A stretch of DNA of 64,000 nucleotides from Solea solea (lineage: Eukaryota > Chordata > Actinopteri > Pleuronectiformes > Soleidae), in contig NC_081154.1 in assembly GCF_958295425.1 (NCBI RefSeq), positions 1,178,001 to 1,242,000 on the forward strand, read 5' to 3'. Below the pieces are notes generated by a model that had not been told where the DNA came from, did not search any database, and saw only the letters and a list, made by a program, of their open reading frames with translations. Below are positions 31,710 through 46,190 of this stretch, in pieces (position 1 is the first letter of the stretch; each line of letters begins with the position of its first letter). The translations under genes were made by a program, and so were the position numbers.

Positions 31710-34700
31710 CTGAGAGAGAGAGCGAGAGAGAGATTATTATTATTATTTTTTTTTAAAGTGATCAGTTCATTTTTGACCAGGAGAAACCTGAAAGGGAGTC
31801 AGACACTTGCTGACAGAAGTAAAAGCACATTTTAGCCACTGGGTAAATACTTGTTATACATACAATACAATAAACATCAGCTAGTGGCAACACTTTCTTC
31901 GGAATATGTTCCGCACGTTTTGTGCAGCCACGTATGCCTGGAAACTGAAGTTTGTGTCACTTTGTAAACTTGCAGTTTAAATTTGTTATTTTGTGAGTTC
32001 TGTGTTTGAAATCCTGTGTTCTGGCTTAACCTCAGTGTCACAAGCTACAAACGCCACTTTTCTATATGAACTTTGGTGCGGGCTAGTAAAAGAAAAGACT
32101 AAGATAAAGCAGCAAACATCTTCTTGAACTACTGTAGACTTAAGCAGACGTACATTTTACTTGTTCAAACAACCACACGTGGTTTTCTGTACCTTCATCG
32201 TCTACATCTGAGGTCCAGGGAAGCATCTCGATGTCAGGCTTCATCCGTTTATCCTGACCGGGCTTTGCCACCTCATCAGGGTCCATGTGGTGCGGGGTGT
32301 TGGGTGGCGTGAGCAGACACGACGGGTCCAGTGCCGACCTCCTCGTCTCACTGCTCTTCGTGCCGGTGATTTGCAGCTCCAGATGTCTCAGCTTCTGGGA
32401 CAGGAGGAAAGCGCCACAGGAAGTGAACTCGTCCTGGTTATGGGTGGACGGAGGGGAGGGCGGCGATGGGGGCGATGGAGGTAAGGTGGGTGAGTGGTTC
32501 TGGACAGTCACCTGACGGCAGCTTCTATCCTAGATGATTTAATAACAACAGAAACAACAGATTATGGAGTTTGAAAATGGGCACGTTTTCAAGAAATGTG
32601 ATATTCTTGAGAAATGGGCTTCTTGGTACATCGGCTCCCTCTAGTGATTAACTGTTTCCTTTTCCCCAGTATGTCTCCCTCTCCCTCTCCCCTCTGTGTC
32701 CTGATTGTTCCAGGTGTGACGGAGACAAACTCCACCAGCTGCATTCAATCCTACAATCACCAGCCTGGCTTCTTAAACTCAGCCCTGCCGCGTCCACTCT
32801 GCAACACCATAGCCATTGTTCCTGCCTGCACTGTTCTCTGGGATCCTGACTTCCTTCCCTTGGACCTCACCTCCAGATTAAACCTTCATCTGCACCCTTC
32901 TTGGAAAATAAACCAACTTAACTTTGACTCTAACCCATCGTCGCCTTGTCTGTGTCCACATCTGGGTTAGGTTACACAACTGTTGCCGCCATGTTACACT
33001 GTTTAGCTCCTGCTGAGATTTAAATAAGAACACTCTTGTTGTGTCTAACAATTAAAGCTCCAGTATGTAAGAATTAGTAACATTTAAGACTGCAAATCGT
33101 AGACAAACAGAGGAAAACTGCTAAAAACTAAAACTAGAAAGATTCAGGGCCCAAAATATGGGCCCACAAAAGTGTTTGTACCTGGTGATCTTCCGCCGAC
33201 TGCTGTTTACGGAGCGAGGAAATAAACTCAACGAGTTTGTCCAGCTCGTCCGTCAGAGCCAAGTTTGCCACCGACCTCCTCAGCTGGAACTGGTGACCGC
33301 CGCCCGGCAGCACCAGAGGATGCTGGGTGTCAAAGCTCTCCAGGATTTCAGCTGAGGAAAAACAGGGATTTTTGAAGCTCACAACTCATGCACTTTGTTC
33401 TCTTGCTAAAAATAGATGCAAACTTCTGTTTTTTTAAAGAAAAGCCCAGGAAGAATGATGGTGGTAACACTTCGCCAACAGGGTGCGACTCCATTGGAAA
33501 GTCTATGGGACAATGAGCTTCTAATTCTTACTTAATTTATAACGTTAATGGTGTCTAGTCACTAGTCACTGGCAAGACCCTAAACTGCTCTTCACCCGGT
33601 TGCAGGAGAAGCCACAGAACTTCCAGGTTGCAAAAACTGACATGGCACCGTGATGTGACTTTGTTTTGCCTTCATGAGTCTTTGGTGTAAGCACAGTGAA
33701 TTTGCTTTTTGTGACAAACACAAAAAAGGCTGTAAAATAACAAGAAATACAACAAATATTGTAAAAAGCAGAATTCAAATAACTAAAATTACAATGAATA
33801 AAGACAAGAAAAGGAAATAAAACCTGAATAATCCTGGAGGATATGTTCAAAAATATCTCAAATCAAACAAATTCACAGCCATATCTGTAACATTAAACTT
33901 TATTTTATGCATGTTATGTAAAACATATCAACACAAATCTTCACTAAAAGCTTTGGGAAATTCTGAGAATCGGATTGGGGGACCCCAAAAAAACATCTAT
34001 GAGCCATCTGTGGGTCCCGAGCCAGGTTTTAGGAATCACTATAATGTTGAGTGTCCAAAATGAGTATCAGAGTGAAACTAAGCTGTCTTTGTGAGGACAT
34101 TTGGGTTGTCCTTCACACTTTTGAAGGGGTTTTTTCAGGGTTAAGACTTAGTTCTAGAGTTAGAATTAGGTTTGGGTTCCCAAACAAATCCATGAATATT
34201 GGATATTGGAGCTAAGAAGGTCTATGGAAAAAGTTATTAATGTTAATGTTGATATTAATAATGTAGTCTTACCAGTTCTAAGTATGGCTGCCTGGTCCTG
34301 TGCTGCTGGAGTCCACGTGTGTCTGCAGGGAGAACCTGGACTGTACAGACTCAGCAGGTGGTTCAGCTGAGCTGGACTCAGGGCAGCGTAGTGACACCGC
34401 AAGGACTTCCAAGATGTCTACACACACACAAACAGTGAAACTTGGATTATCTCAGGGGATAATCTGACAATTTGGCTCTCTGAACATCTGGATCATTACG
34501 GAAACAAGCTTCACAAAGATTACATCACCTTGTTAGGGCATTCTCTGTCCAAAACCTGGTCCGAATGGAGACCAAAACCTGGTCCAAATGAGGCAGAACC
34601 TAATTTCTGAGGAACTGACTAGGATTTGAATAGTTGTGGACAAATTTGGATACAAATTGAGTCTCTTTTTGGGGACATTTTGTCTGAAAATTGGCATTTT

Positions 34701-37700
34701 AAGGCCACAAAGGAAAAGTTCTAAAGCAATAACAATCATGAAACACATATTCATATGCAACATGCACAGCTTTTACATTATAATAGTGAAAAAAAGGCTA
34801 GTAAAACCCACTAATAACTAGTTAAATGTGTCTCACCATATCAGTCTTTGGTGACAAAATATTTAGACGTCCACTCTTTTCATTTCATCTCTTCTGTCAT
34901 CACAGCTGCTGATATCACGACATTAATCTGACACTTGAGCGGAACAAGAGTCAACCTGAGGTGACCTGTGAGGGCCGAAAAAAATTGGTTTTGTGGGCCA
35001 GATTTGGCCCCAGGGCCTTATCTTGCCCATGTGTGGTTTAAAGGTTAGGGTTAGAAATGGGTTTACAGTATGTTCGTGTTAAGTTAAGTTAAGTTAAGTT
35101 AAGTTAAGTTAAGTTTAGGTGTCCTGACTACAAAAGCTGTACAAGAATGTGTGTTTACCTGCAGTAGATTCTTTCGGGGTGTGGCCAGTAGATTAATCGC
35201 TGATGCCAGTGTGTGCGTTTGCCCCAAGGCTGTTTCTCCCTGTCCCACGGTGTGGGCCCAGTCCAGGAGCAGGTCCAGACTGGCCCGCATCCGCACGCCC
35301 CGGGACCACTGGTAAAAACCTGGCTCTGAGCCTGTGAACACATCACAACACAGTCGTCTTCCATTATCAGCACTGTGGCTAAACTGCAGGGAAACTGTTT
35401 ATTTGTGCTAAAGTTTCCCATTTCTTGGGGTTGATTTATGCTATTTTAGTGTCAGTTTTCACTCGTACAAGTGTTTCACAAAGGAGAGCAGAGTGTTGTA
35501 TATGCTAGAGAGTGTAGAGAAACCTAAGTGGCACGACCACCCACAGCTGAGGTGTGAATGAAGCGTGACCCTGACCTTCTGTGCTGATTTATGTTGTGGT
35601 GAAAACCATGTGGATTTCAGCTTAACGGCTCGAATCCTGCTCCGTTTTGAAAAGGATGGAAAGGGAAGGAGGACAGACGGAAAGAAGAAGAAGAAAGAAG
35701 GGGAAAAAGGAGAAGGTAGTTCATGTAGTCATGGTAATGCCTCATGGTGGCCACGAGGGAGCAGAATGGTTACAACTGGAAAAGACCAAAGTGGTGGATC
35801 AGGGTTCTTCCTGCAAACTGCTGCCTGTTCATTTGAAATCACTGATGACTTAATGACATCATATGGAGAGAAACGTGTCTAATAAGAAATGTCAAATGTC
35901 AGGAATTTATAAAGTTTATAAGTTTTATAAGTTTTATTGAAAAAAAAAAAAAACTGCTATAGTTGTACATAAACACCAGATTTTGCATGTTAAATTTAAC
36001 CAGTATAAAACATTTAAAATAACATTTGTTTGAGTTTTTGGGTTTTTCCAACTCTCTCCTCTCTGGTGACAAAGACAAAAATGCTGATTCGCCGGCTTCC
36101 TGTAACATCCCCAGTGAAATTACCGTAATAACCACACATTAGCTTTGACGTGCAACTTCTCGGCTTTCATAAACCTTTGGAATTTCTTTGATAGCACAAA
36201 CCATCGCGTAATTACAGTTATGCAAATTGCGCGTGTGCAAACGTGTCATCTGCGATACGCTAGGGTCCTTGATCAATGATGACTGGTCCTCCTGTGATGT
36301 GATTTGTTTTGGCTCCACAGTCCAATGATATAATGCTTAAAACATGGTTCTTTCACAAAGTGTGGTTTTATGACAGATACTGGTAATTAAATCTCATCCA
36401 GACAAAATAAGATGGTTCAAGGCTTATTTTACTATCTCGAACAATTGAACTAATTGAACAAATTTAATGGTGCAGTGGTTGTTAACTGTAATCTGGACGC
36501 TAACTTCTGGTCATTTCAGACTTCAAAGAAGAGGGAAAAACTTTTACAAAGTTGAAGGTGTAATACATGTAATGCTGCAGGTCTGGAATAATGCCCCCTC
36601 TGGCTGTTACCATACTCATCCACCACCAGGGGGCAGTATAGGGATCAGATCTATTCAGATTGTCAGGTTCTGCGATATAATACTTGATCTTTGTGGATTT
36701 AAAGTACACAGTGAACTCTTACAGCTTCAAAACCGGCCTAAGCTTTGGTTGCCAACATGGCAGTGTAAACAAACCGCATGAGTCACATGACATCTCTAGC
36801 GACTACTGCCGGCTTACCTCTCTCCATGAGCGAGTTGACAAGCGACGCGTTGATGAAGTAGAAGAGGTAGCCAATGAGCTGGGAGGAAATCTCTGGATGG
36901 AGCTGACAGTCTGAGAGTAGGATCCAGGCCTCGTTCAGAACTTCCACAACCTGCTGGACCTCGCCAGGGACCTGCAGGCCACTCATACCCAGGACCCGAG
37001 CACACTCTGCAGCAGAAGCAGTCACCTGCTGGTCTGGGATCTTTCTGAACGGGTTGCAGTCCAGAAGTCCGGGAAGGATCGGGTACAGGATCTGATAAGA
37101 CAGAAGTGGTGTCATTAAGGATCATACCGTACATGCAGCTCAGACTGAGAGACTCAGGCTATGTTGAGATGTTTGTTGCATCTGAGTGAGACAATCCTCT
37201 CCAATAGCTCACATGCATCTTCAACAAAAACAAAATGTCATATATGTGAGAAGATAAGATTGAGAAGGGTTTCCTGAACTTTTAATGCGGGCACCCAATT
37301 TTGTTTTTGATGACAGTCCATCGTTACCCAACTCACTAATAAAATCTAGATTGTGCATAATAAAACATTTTTGACTATTTTTATTGTATTTTTGTGACAC
37401 TTTATTGTCATAAGTCCTGGGTTTCTCCAGGTGCTTTCTGTTTGGACTTTTTGTTTTCTTTAAATTTTGCTTTTTGAGTTTTCTGGTTTTCCTCATTTCC
37501 TGTTTTATTTTGTACTTCTTCCTTGTGGGTGTACACCTTTGTAAAGTTTCACTTCCTGTTCTGTCTTCCCACCTGTGTCTCATTAGTTTCACCTGTGTGT
37601 GATTGATGTGCAGTTCACCATGTTAGTTCCTGATGTTTGTTCCGTGTGTTCTGGTTCCTGTTCCCCGTGTTTCAGATCGTCGCGTTTAAAGGTATTTCTC

Positions 37701-39783
37701 TGTTTGTGTTTTATTGCAATTTCATTGCCATAACCACCTGCTATTTGTTTTATTAAAGACTCTGGGCTTGGGTCCCAGTTTTGGCAAACCTAACATTTAG
37801 ATTATTTATTTCCAAGAAATACTGTGTAAATTTGATAAAGTAGATCTCAAACCAGAATGACTGAGATAGAGGACGACTCTCTACACCATTGTTTTGGTTG
37901 TAGACGTGAATAACTGACGACATTTATTTGTCTGTCCTAGGACTAGTACTGAAATGGCACAAAACCGGTTTGAGTATTGGAACTATTAATTGGATTTCTG
38001 TCAGATCTGAGGCACACCAATCAAGGAATATTGGCCTGGTCTGATAATCTGAATGTGGTCTTTTTGTCCATGTAGGACTGGAGATTGTTGACAATTCCTG
38101 TGGGTCAATTTGAGGTTGGAAACGTCACCATGGTGTGGTGGATGTTCTAATCACTGGGATGAACTCAAACATGTAACCCCCTAAACCCAGATTTCAGACC
38201 ACCCATGAAGCCTCAACATGTCTGCATTCGATAGCTCTGACATGACCGGCCCTCGTACGGATAAAGGGAGGATAGTTTTTTAACATTTCCTCGCTTTCAG
38301 GCAGAGGTCCTCTCCGCTCTTCAGCGCCAACCCATACAACGATGGCTTTGTTCGGTTTAATTGTACGCAGACATCCCCTCTCCCCTCCGATTCTCCCTCT
38401 TACACCCACCGAGCTTCCGAGGCCAGCGCCAGCCATAGATCCACATTCCTCAGAAGCTGAATATGGCTCATGTGGGCTTGGCATGGCTCTGCGACAGGAC
38501 TGCTGAGTGAAGAGTTCTGAAGGAATCCACCCTGAGCAGATCAGCTTACAGTTACTGTAAAGGCCCCGCAGACGGCCAGGCTGAACATGAACAGCCACGG
38601 CTCCCCCATCGAACATGAGACAATGGAAATGGGTGAATATCAAACTAAATAATCTTCCAGTTTCTCTGGCTGGAAAATGTCGCTCAGCGGAGCCAAGCCA
38701 GGAAGGATCCGTTCATTCATCGCATCAGATTCTGGGATCACCACATACAGGACCATGTGCGGCACCAGCGCACTTTCTGCTTTGTCTGCTTATTTGTGCA
38801 TTGGTTGTGACGGACAAGTAAACACAGGGCCGACCACAAGTGTGTTTAAGTGCGTCTGAATTCATCACGACATGTCTTCAGAGGGAATAGCTGCTCACCA
38901 GTGGCGCCTTTTGTTTTCTGTCCCACAGCAATTACACTCACGTCGGACGGACACACATGAAAAACCCCCCAAATAAACAGATATTTAAGACAATGTCACC
39001 ACTTCTGCCTTAATTTGGGTCAGTAAACATTTACTCGATCCTTTAATTTTCCTGTCTGTCCCGTTTACATATAAAATACCCGCTGAACAAACAGCATCGT
39101 GGTTCATTAATCATCTCTTTGCTGCAGTGGTGTGTGCACCAAATTGGTGAAGTGAATCATTGGGCCTTGGCCACGTTTACCCCCGAGCTTGACACTGGTG
39201 ACTTGACATTCCTCACAAATTCTGTTCTGTCAGTGCGACAGGGAGCTCGCTGTGAAATGACATGGATGATGGATGACGCGTCACGCCTGGATGAACCGAG
39301 AGGAACGAGAAAAAATAATAATATACATCCTCAAAAAGTTCCCTGACCAAAAGAATTTGATGATTTTACAAACATTCACGATTTAAACTCTTAAAATGTG
39401 TCTAAATCCCACTGAAATCACTTAACCTGGCATTCTGGTAAGAAATAAAAAAATGTTTTGCTTTGCAAATTGGATATTTAAAAATAAGATTCAATATATC
39501 AAATATTTATCTGTATTACAAGCTAGCTGAGATTCTAGCTAGCTAGCTTAGCCACTGAGATTCTTGTGTCCAACCATAAATTACAGACTGTACCATTTCC
39601 TTATTTATGTAGTTAAGGTATTAAATGTCTAATGTATAAATCACAAAGACTGTATGTTTGTGATGTTTTAAGACACTCTTACTGTGTGAGTGCTTGTTAA
39701 CCAATTTTTTCATTCTTAGCAACAGTACTTAATAGATAGTTCAAGCTAAAGCTAATGTGAATTTCTCTGTGAGATGAATAAAG

Positions 39784-39849
<66 letters not shown>

Positions 39850-42800
39850 ATTAAGCAACGTAAAACATCTGAGTTTGTTTTATATATATATATATATAAC
39901 GTAACAGTTATATTATATTACATAAATATTAATAGATGTCTTGTTAAGAGCTGCTTGTTCTTTCTTGTGTCCATGAATGAACAGAACATACTGGCATTAA
40001 GTTATTTGTGTAGTAAGTCTAGTTTTAATTGTTGTTACACACTTTGGCTAAAAGGGCTTAAAAGATCAAACTGCCAATATGTAAGCAGTCTCAATTTCAT
40101 ATTTTGTGACCCTCTTGAGTTTTTTAATGTGCATTTAAATTGACATTTATCAGGTCAAAATGTCCATTACCTTTTCATATCTACTGTGAAAACATGTACT
40201 TCTGGATAAATCAGGTTCATGTCAAAGTTAACAGGGAATTTCACTTCATGGAAAGCTACTTTTTTTAATGTAAAATACAAACAAGCTCAGTCCCACAGCT
40301 CACACAGTCTGTTCTTTCCTCTTAAACGTTTGAATCTTCCAATCCTCACAGACAGAGACCCTTCTTTCCCTCCAAGAGAAATAAGATGCAACATTTGATT
40401 CACAACCATACGTTTCATATATATTCAAGAAACTCATTCATTTTGGTTTAAAAATACATCTTCGGCAAATGTAATTTGAAGTGTGGAGTTAATAATTATC
40501 GTCCAGAGGCTGAGCAGGAGTCTTCAGAGAAACGTTTGACTCAGCCTCTTCCATCATCTTTGTTATTCATCCCATCTTCTACCATTTCTTAAATCCACGG
40601 ATTCCACATTTTTACGTTTCATTTGTTCTGGCTCTGTGAAGTTGCCAGACCTGCGGGAGAACCCGCACTTTAATGCAACACGTCAAATTGGACATAAAAT
40701 TTAAATGAGGCCATGCATGTTAGAACCTCATGGCCGTACGTGTATTATTTTTTTCTGTCATTATTTATGGATTTACTGACAAACCACATCTGGAAGTCAT
40801 TCGGTTAAAGCGGCAGACTTGGGATATGATGAGAGAAATGTATGCAGTAAGAGAGCAGGTAGTTAGATGAACCACATCCTCCAGCGCTGAAACAAACAAA
40901 AAAGAACTGCATTCAGGAATTCCTATAGTTTTGTCTTCAGATAAAATGTCATATCACTGATTTCTGTCCTTAAAAGGCACAAACTCCATGTGAATTCTAG
41001 TTGGCAGAACACGTGAGACCTCAGCTTGGCTGCTGCTGCTGCGTTAATGGGTTCTACAATGTGTGGCCCAATGCTTGACATGACTTCCATTTTCTCTGAC
41101 CCTGTGCTCATTATTCAGCCCCTGCTGTTTCGGAGCATCGTGGTCATTAGGAAGGACCGCGCCGACGATCTAAAAATGCCGTCACATGACTTGAAACAGC
41201 TCAGTCACACATTGACATGAGGATTTTGTTTTATTTTTTTGGTCACATGGACACAAAACTCCACTGGAAAATCGTATGAAAACTTTCCTTGCACAATTCC
41301 ATGTGATGGGTGTGGTGTGGAAATCTGTGGTTACACAATGAAATACTGTTTTTCTGTTTTTCCAAGTAATGGGCAGTGAGAATAAATTCAAATCCAGCAT
41401 TTAAAAGGTCGCCTTCCTCACTGGCAACATAAGGAACATTTACATTTCCTGTGGCATCAGTAATCCTCCCCAGATTTATTGCGGATGATGAAAGAAAATT
41501 ACTCTACATAACATTCTAACCAATTAAAGTTACATTTATTCAAAAGAAAAATCCCACTAATCCTGCTGCATCTTTTAATTTGAAGGCTATAAGAGTCAAG
41601 CCATCATTTTCTGTACGTTCATTAGCAACACATGTGCAAAGATAACAGTTTTCCAGATTATAAAGTTACCAAAGCAAGTGCTTTCATCATTCGATTAAAA
41701 TTATTGATTAGGGCAGCTCTAAATCTAGTCTTGTGCAGCCCTTAGTGGTTGGGAACCATCTGTTCTCAATAACCACATCTGTCTCTATCTTCGTCTGGCA
41801 GCACATTTCTTTTTGTAGAAGTTCCATACGAAAAAAAATCCTGTTTTGTAATTCCATTATGAACATCATATGCACTAATCCCCACTTTATTAGGTACACG
41901 TGACAAGCTGCTCTTGAGATTTTCAGAAACTGCTGACCTACTGGGATTTTGTTCTGAGAAAATCTCCAGTGAGTGGCAGGTGGCAACAGTAACTCAAACA
42001 TAATCACTTCCATCCAAAGTATGAAGAAGATCATCAGTGAAGGCCCAACATGTCAAACCTTGAAGACGATGAGCTACAGCACCAGAAAACCACAATGGAT
42101 GTCACTCCTGCCACTTTGTGTTGGTGTCATCCATCGAAATAGTCGAGGTCACAGTGCAAGGCTTCCTTGGCAGCAATCAATTTCTTCATCCTCCCCCAAA
42201 ACACACACATACACTCTCTCTCACACACAAACAAAGGCCCTTAGTGTCCTGTCTCTGCGATGTCATAATGCCCCCAGTGTGGTCTGGCAGTGCGGCTGCT
42301 CATTCTGTTAAAAAAGCTGCCAGAGCAGCAGCAAAGTGGGCTCTTTATTCTCAGCCTGTCTCTAATTGTTTTCCTTTCCTAACCTACACATCATAATCAG
42401 TATGGAGCTGCTTAAATGCTCCAGTGTTGGCTCAGGTAGAGTTTTTTACCGTCCCGTTGGAAGGAAATGGTACAAACCCTGCAGAGCTTTCCTACAAAGC
42501 GGTCTAATTAAACAAGTCTAATTAAACAAAGAGGTCTAATTAAACAAGTTCCACATGTGTGTTCCATTGTCTGCTCACCTTGGTGATGTAGTAAACACAC
42601 TGCTGGAAGGCTAACATGATGACCTCCTCCAGGACGGCCATAGTTTCCTCGCTGGCTGAACGGACACAGGACAGATGAAGCTCCAACAAGGCTGAAACAC
42701 ACACACAAATTTATCAGAACTAGAGTTTCCATCTAGCGTTCGAATGTGTATCATAAAACAGTTTCAGTTTCAACATTTGACCAACTAAATTAAACCGTTA

Positions 42801-45800
42801 AATCCTTGAGTCCAAGGGAACATTTCTACCAAATTTGAAAGGATTTGTTCATGGTTCATGGTGTTCATGGAGATATCATGTTCTTAAGAAAAGGATGGAT
42901 TAAAGGCTGTCATCAACGTGGACAGTGCAGGACTAATATACTAATATGGCCACATGACTATTGTGTGGCCAACCTAAGGTCTCCGCCTCCTTGCTCTCAC
43001 CATCACTCCTCTCTTCATCCTCCTCCTCCTCCTCCTCCTCCTCCTCCTCCAATCCCTGCTCGTTCCTGGTCCTCCACTCCAGGATAAGAGGCAGCTGGCA
43101 CTGGATGAACTGCAGCAGCTCCAGACTGTTGGACATCCACACCACCAGGGGGCGCAGTCCTGAGATGACGTCCTGCAGACTGAGGGTTTGGAGGTTGTCT
43201 GAGTTTGGGCCTTCGCCGCTGAGACTGCAAGACGAGATTAAAGTAGTGAGCAGTGATTTGCCGCAAAGTGAATGTTGAAGAAAAGTTGTAAAGAGAACTT
43301 ACATTTCAGGCTGGACTGCAGCGAGATCTTTAGTGTGTTCCTGCAAGAGAACAACAACATCAAAGCTCTGTACTGCTGCGCTCATGCGTATGTGGAGTAC
43401 AAAGCTTTGACTGAAAACCCGGCCATTCAATTTCTTATTTCACGACATTAAGCATTACCAAAACCAACTTCCACCCAATCAAATACTACACTCGCCTCAC
43501 AGCTTCAAAACAAACGGTTGACATCACGGTGGATGATCACTTAGTATTCACTCGTCCAACAAACTTTGAGCAATGTTAGCATTATTAGCATCATTAAAAT
43601 TAGCCCATTCATCAATGAAAGTCCAAAATTTAGCCGAGACCAAGACCAGACTCTACTCAAGACAAAGACATTCAGGGACTGAGACCAAATCAAAAGACCA
43701 ATCACATTTGATCCATGTCCACAGCTTGGGACTGAGACAGAATAAAGACCAAGACCACGTCCAGAATGTAACCAAGTTCCAGATTTTAAGAGAATAACCG
43801 AGTCAAGACTAAGTCCATGATGGAACATGGACTCTGACTACTGATTTGGTCTTGCCCTTCTTTTGGTCTTGGTTGTTATGGTCCATTATTTCCTGAGGGA
43901 CCTATTTCTTCGTAGCAGCTAAATGCTAAAGTTACCCAACAGCCCTCAATGTGACATGTTGGCATTGACGAAAACAAACATCAAACCAATCAACATGGCG
44001 TTCGCTGAAATATTCATTTTGGGCTTCAAACCGAGAGTTCACAACAAATGGGTGACTTCACAGTCACAGAGTGACCACTTCACATTTACTCATCCAGCAA
44101 ACACTGAGCAAGGTTAGCATCAAAATGAATCCCTATCTTTCTATCTAGAGCATTTTGAGGGTCGAGTGAAGACCCCAACAACTAAGATCGGAGTGTACCT
44201 GAGACCTTCGGGGACTTAGACCGACCTAAGGAGAAGACTGAGACCTTGGCAAGAGATGGCTGGACTTCACTGTAAAAGTCCGATCTTGACTACAACACTA
44301 TTTCCTGAGGAACATTTAGCTTAAAAGAATTTTTGATCTGCAACACAGAACAATCCCAACATCTCTTTAACCACAACTTACCCACATGGCACTCTGAACT
44401 CCACTGGCAATCAGCAGCAGGAGCCTGCGCAGGTCTGATTTATGAAGACACGTGGAAGAATGCTGAACACACATGCACAGCAAAAATGCAGCAGTCAGTG
44501 GGGGTCTGTCTTCGAGTCTGGTACTTCCCATGTCCACTATCTCCTTCACGATGTGGTCCTCGTCCTCTGCCTCATAGTTCAGAGTCAGGCTGTGGCCCTG
44601 AGAGGATTTTATACACGGGGGGCACATGCTGAGAACCTGTTTGCTGCTCACACTCTCGGTGCAGGTTGAGGTGCGGGAATTGCCGAGGTTCCTTTCTGTA
44701 GCGTGGTCTGTTGAAGTGTTGTGTCCCAGCATCCAGGGAACGGCCAACAAGCCAGACTCAGGAGCAGAACTGTTCACCTCCTTCATTTCCAAGACAAAGA
44801 AAACATAAAACACGATGAATATACAACCTCACATTCAAAATCTGTTGAATATTTGGTACATGGTGGGGTCAACTGGTGTCTGACCTTGTGCATCAAGTTT
44901 AAAGGATCTTTGAAAAGAAACAAGTAGAACTGCCCCAGTCCGATGACATCACCAGGACTAAGCAGCACTTCCTCCTTCAGCACTTCACCGTTCCTGGTGA
45001 CGACAGCGTCCTGACACGGGCAGAGCGCGGTGGCAGCGCCAACTCCAGGCCGGTGGAAGTAGCAGTGACTCGGACTCAGGATGTCAGTGGCAAAGAGCAG
45101 GATGTCGAGCTTTGACCCGTTGTCCTGATCGCTCTGGCGTCCGATTGCAGTTTTTGTCCCCGCGAGGAGGTAGATGACGTAGTCCTGAGAGGAGAGAAAA
45201 GGTTAGCATACCGCTTTGTTTTCAAAGCCCATCGTTGACTCTCTGGTAGTAATCCACAAGTATTCAGTTGCATGTCGACGGATAATCAAGTGACACAATG
45301 AACAACCAACTGCAAGTAGACTATAAGTAAGGGTCTGTTGAGTATAAATAGTATTTTTTTTGCAGTGTTTTGTGTGTTATTCAGGTCCATTAAAACATAA
45401 AAAATAGGAACCTGGTAATTATGTTTAACTACACCAGGAACATATGTTACGTCCACCAACAGCAGCTCTCAGTGAAAGCTCAACACTCTTGGTCATGTGG
45501 AGGTATTAGGATTACAATCTTCTCCCAAGCCCCAATCAGACAATCAGTGTTTTTCAAGGCTGAGTGAGTGGAAAGAACAATGTGCAGGGATTATTGCGTT
45601 TCTGGCCGTCTTTTTTCCAGCAGGACAGATTTAACCAGCTGAACTCATTCACAAATAAGCTCTGGTGTTGTAATAGGATTTCTTGTGGCTGGTGAGGATC
45701 AAGTGAGAGACGGAGCCTCTCTGCTGCACTTGTGTCCATGTGTTTGACAGTTTTTACCACTTTTTTCTGCGTAAAGTTTGTGAATAATTATTCGCTCCTG

Positions 45801-46157
45801 AAAAGACTTGAAACAGAGGTGGTTAGACCTGCAGTGGATTAGGGAGTAAAGGAATAACTCAGATAAAATTTAAAGGGATAGTTGTGACCAGTGGTGACTC
45901 ACCTGATTAAATCTACAACAGCTTAAATCTACGATTTCTTCAAAATATGTTCAATGTGTGTCAGTACCTAAAGCGACAACCACACATCACAAAAACCTGA
46001 ACTATCCGTTCAACATTGAATCCGTTTGTAGCTGCTGTCATTTTGTTGTTAAAACCCCTCCTTGAAAATGATCACTTTTACTCTGTGCATGGGCACGTCT
46101 GACAGACCTGCGTGTTATGTTTGCTAAACTATGACAGTCTGGGTTTTTGGGGGTTGG

Positions 46158-46190
<33 letters not shown>

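Noticed and set aside
38194..38643. 149-codon minus-strand open frame in the large radil intron
   Set aside because: No recognisable domain, no splice partners, and competing frames on the other strand.
39784..39849. Tandem array that might be taken for CRISPR
   Set aside because: It is a simple ATCT microsatellite without spacers.
42961..43278. Serine-rich plus-strand frame
   Set aside because: It is the antisense of the Glu run in radil exon 9.
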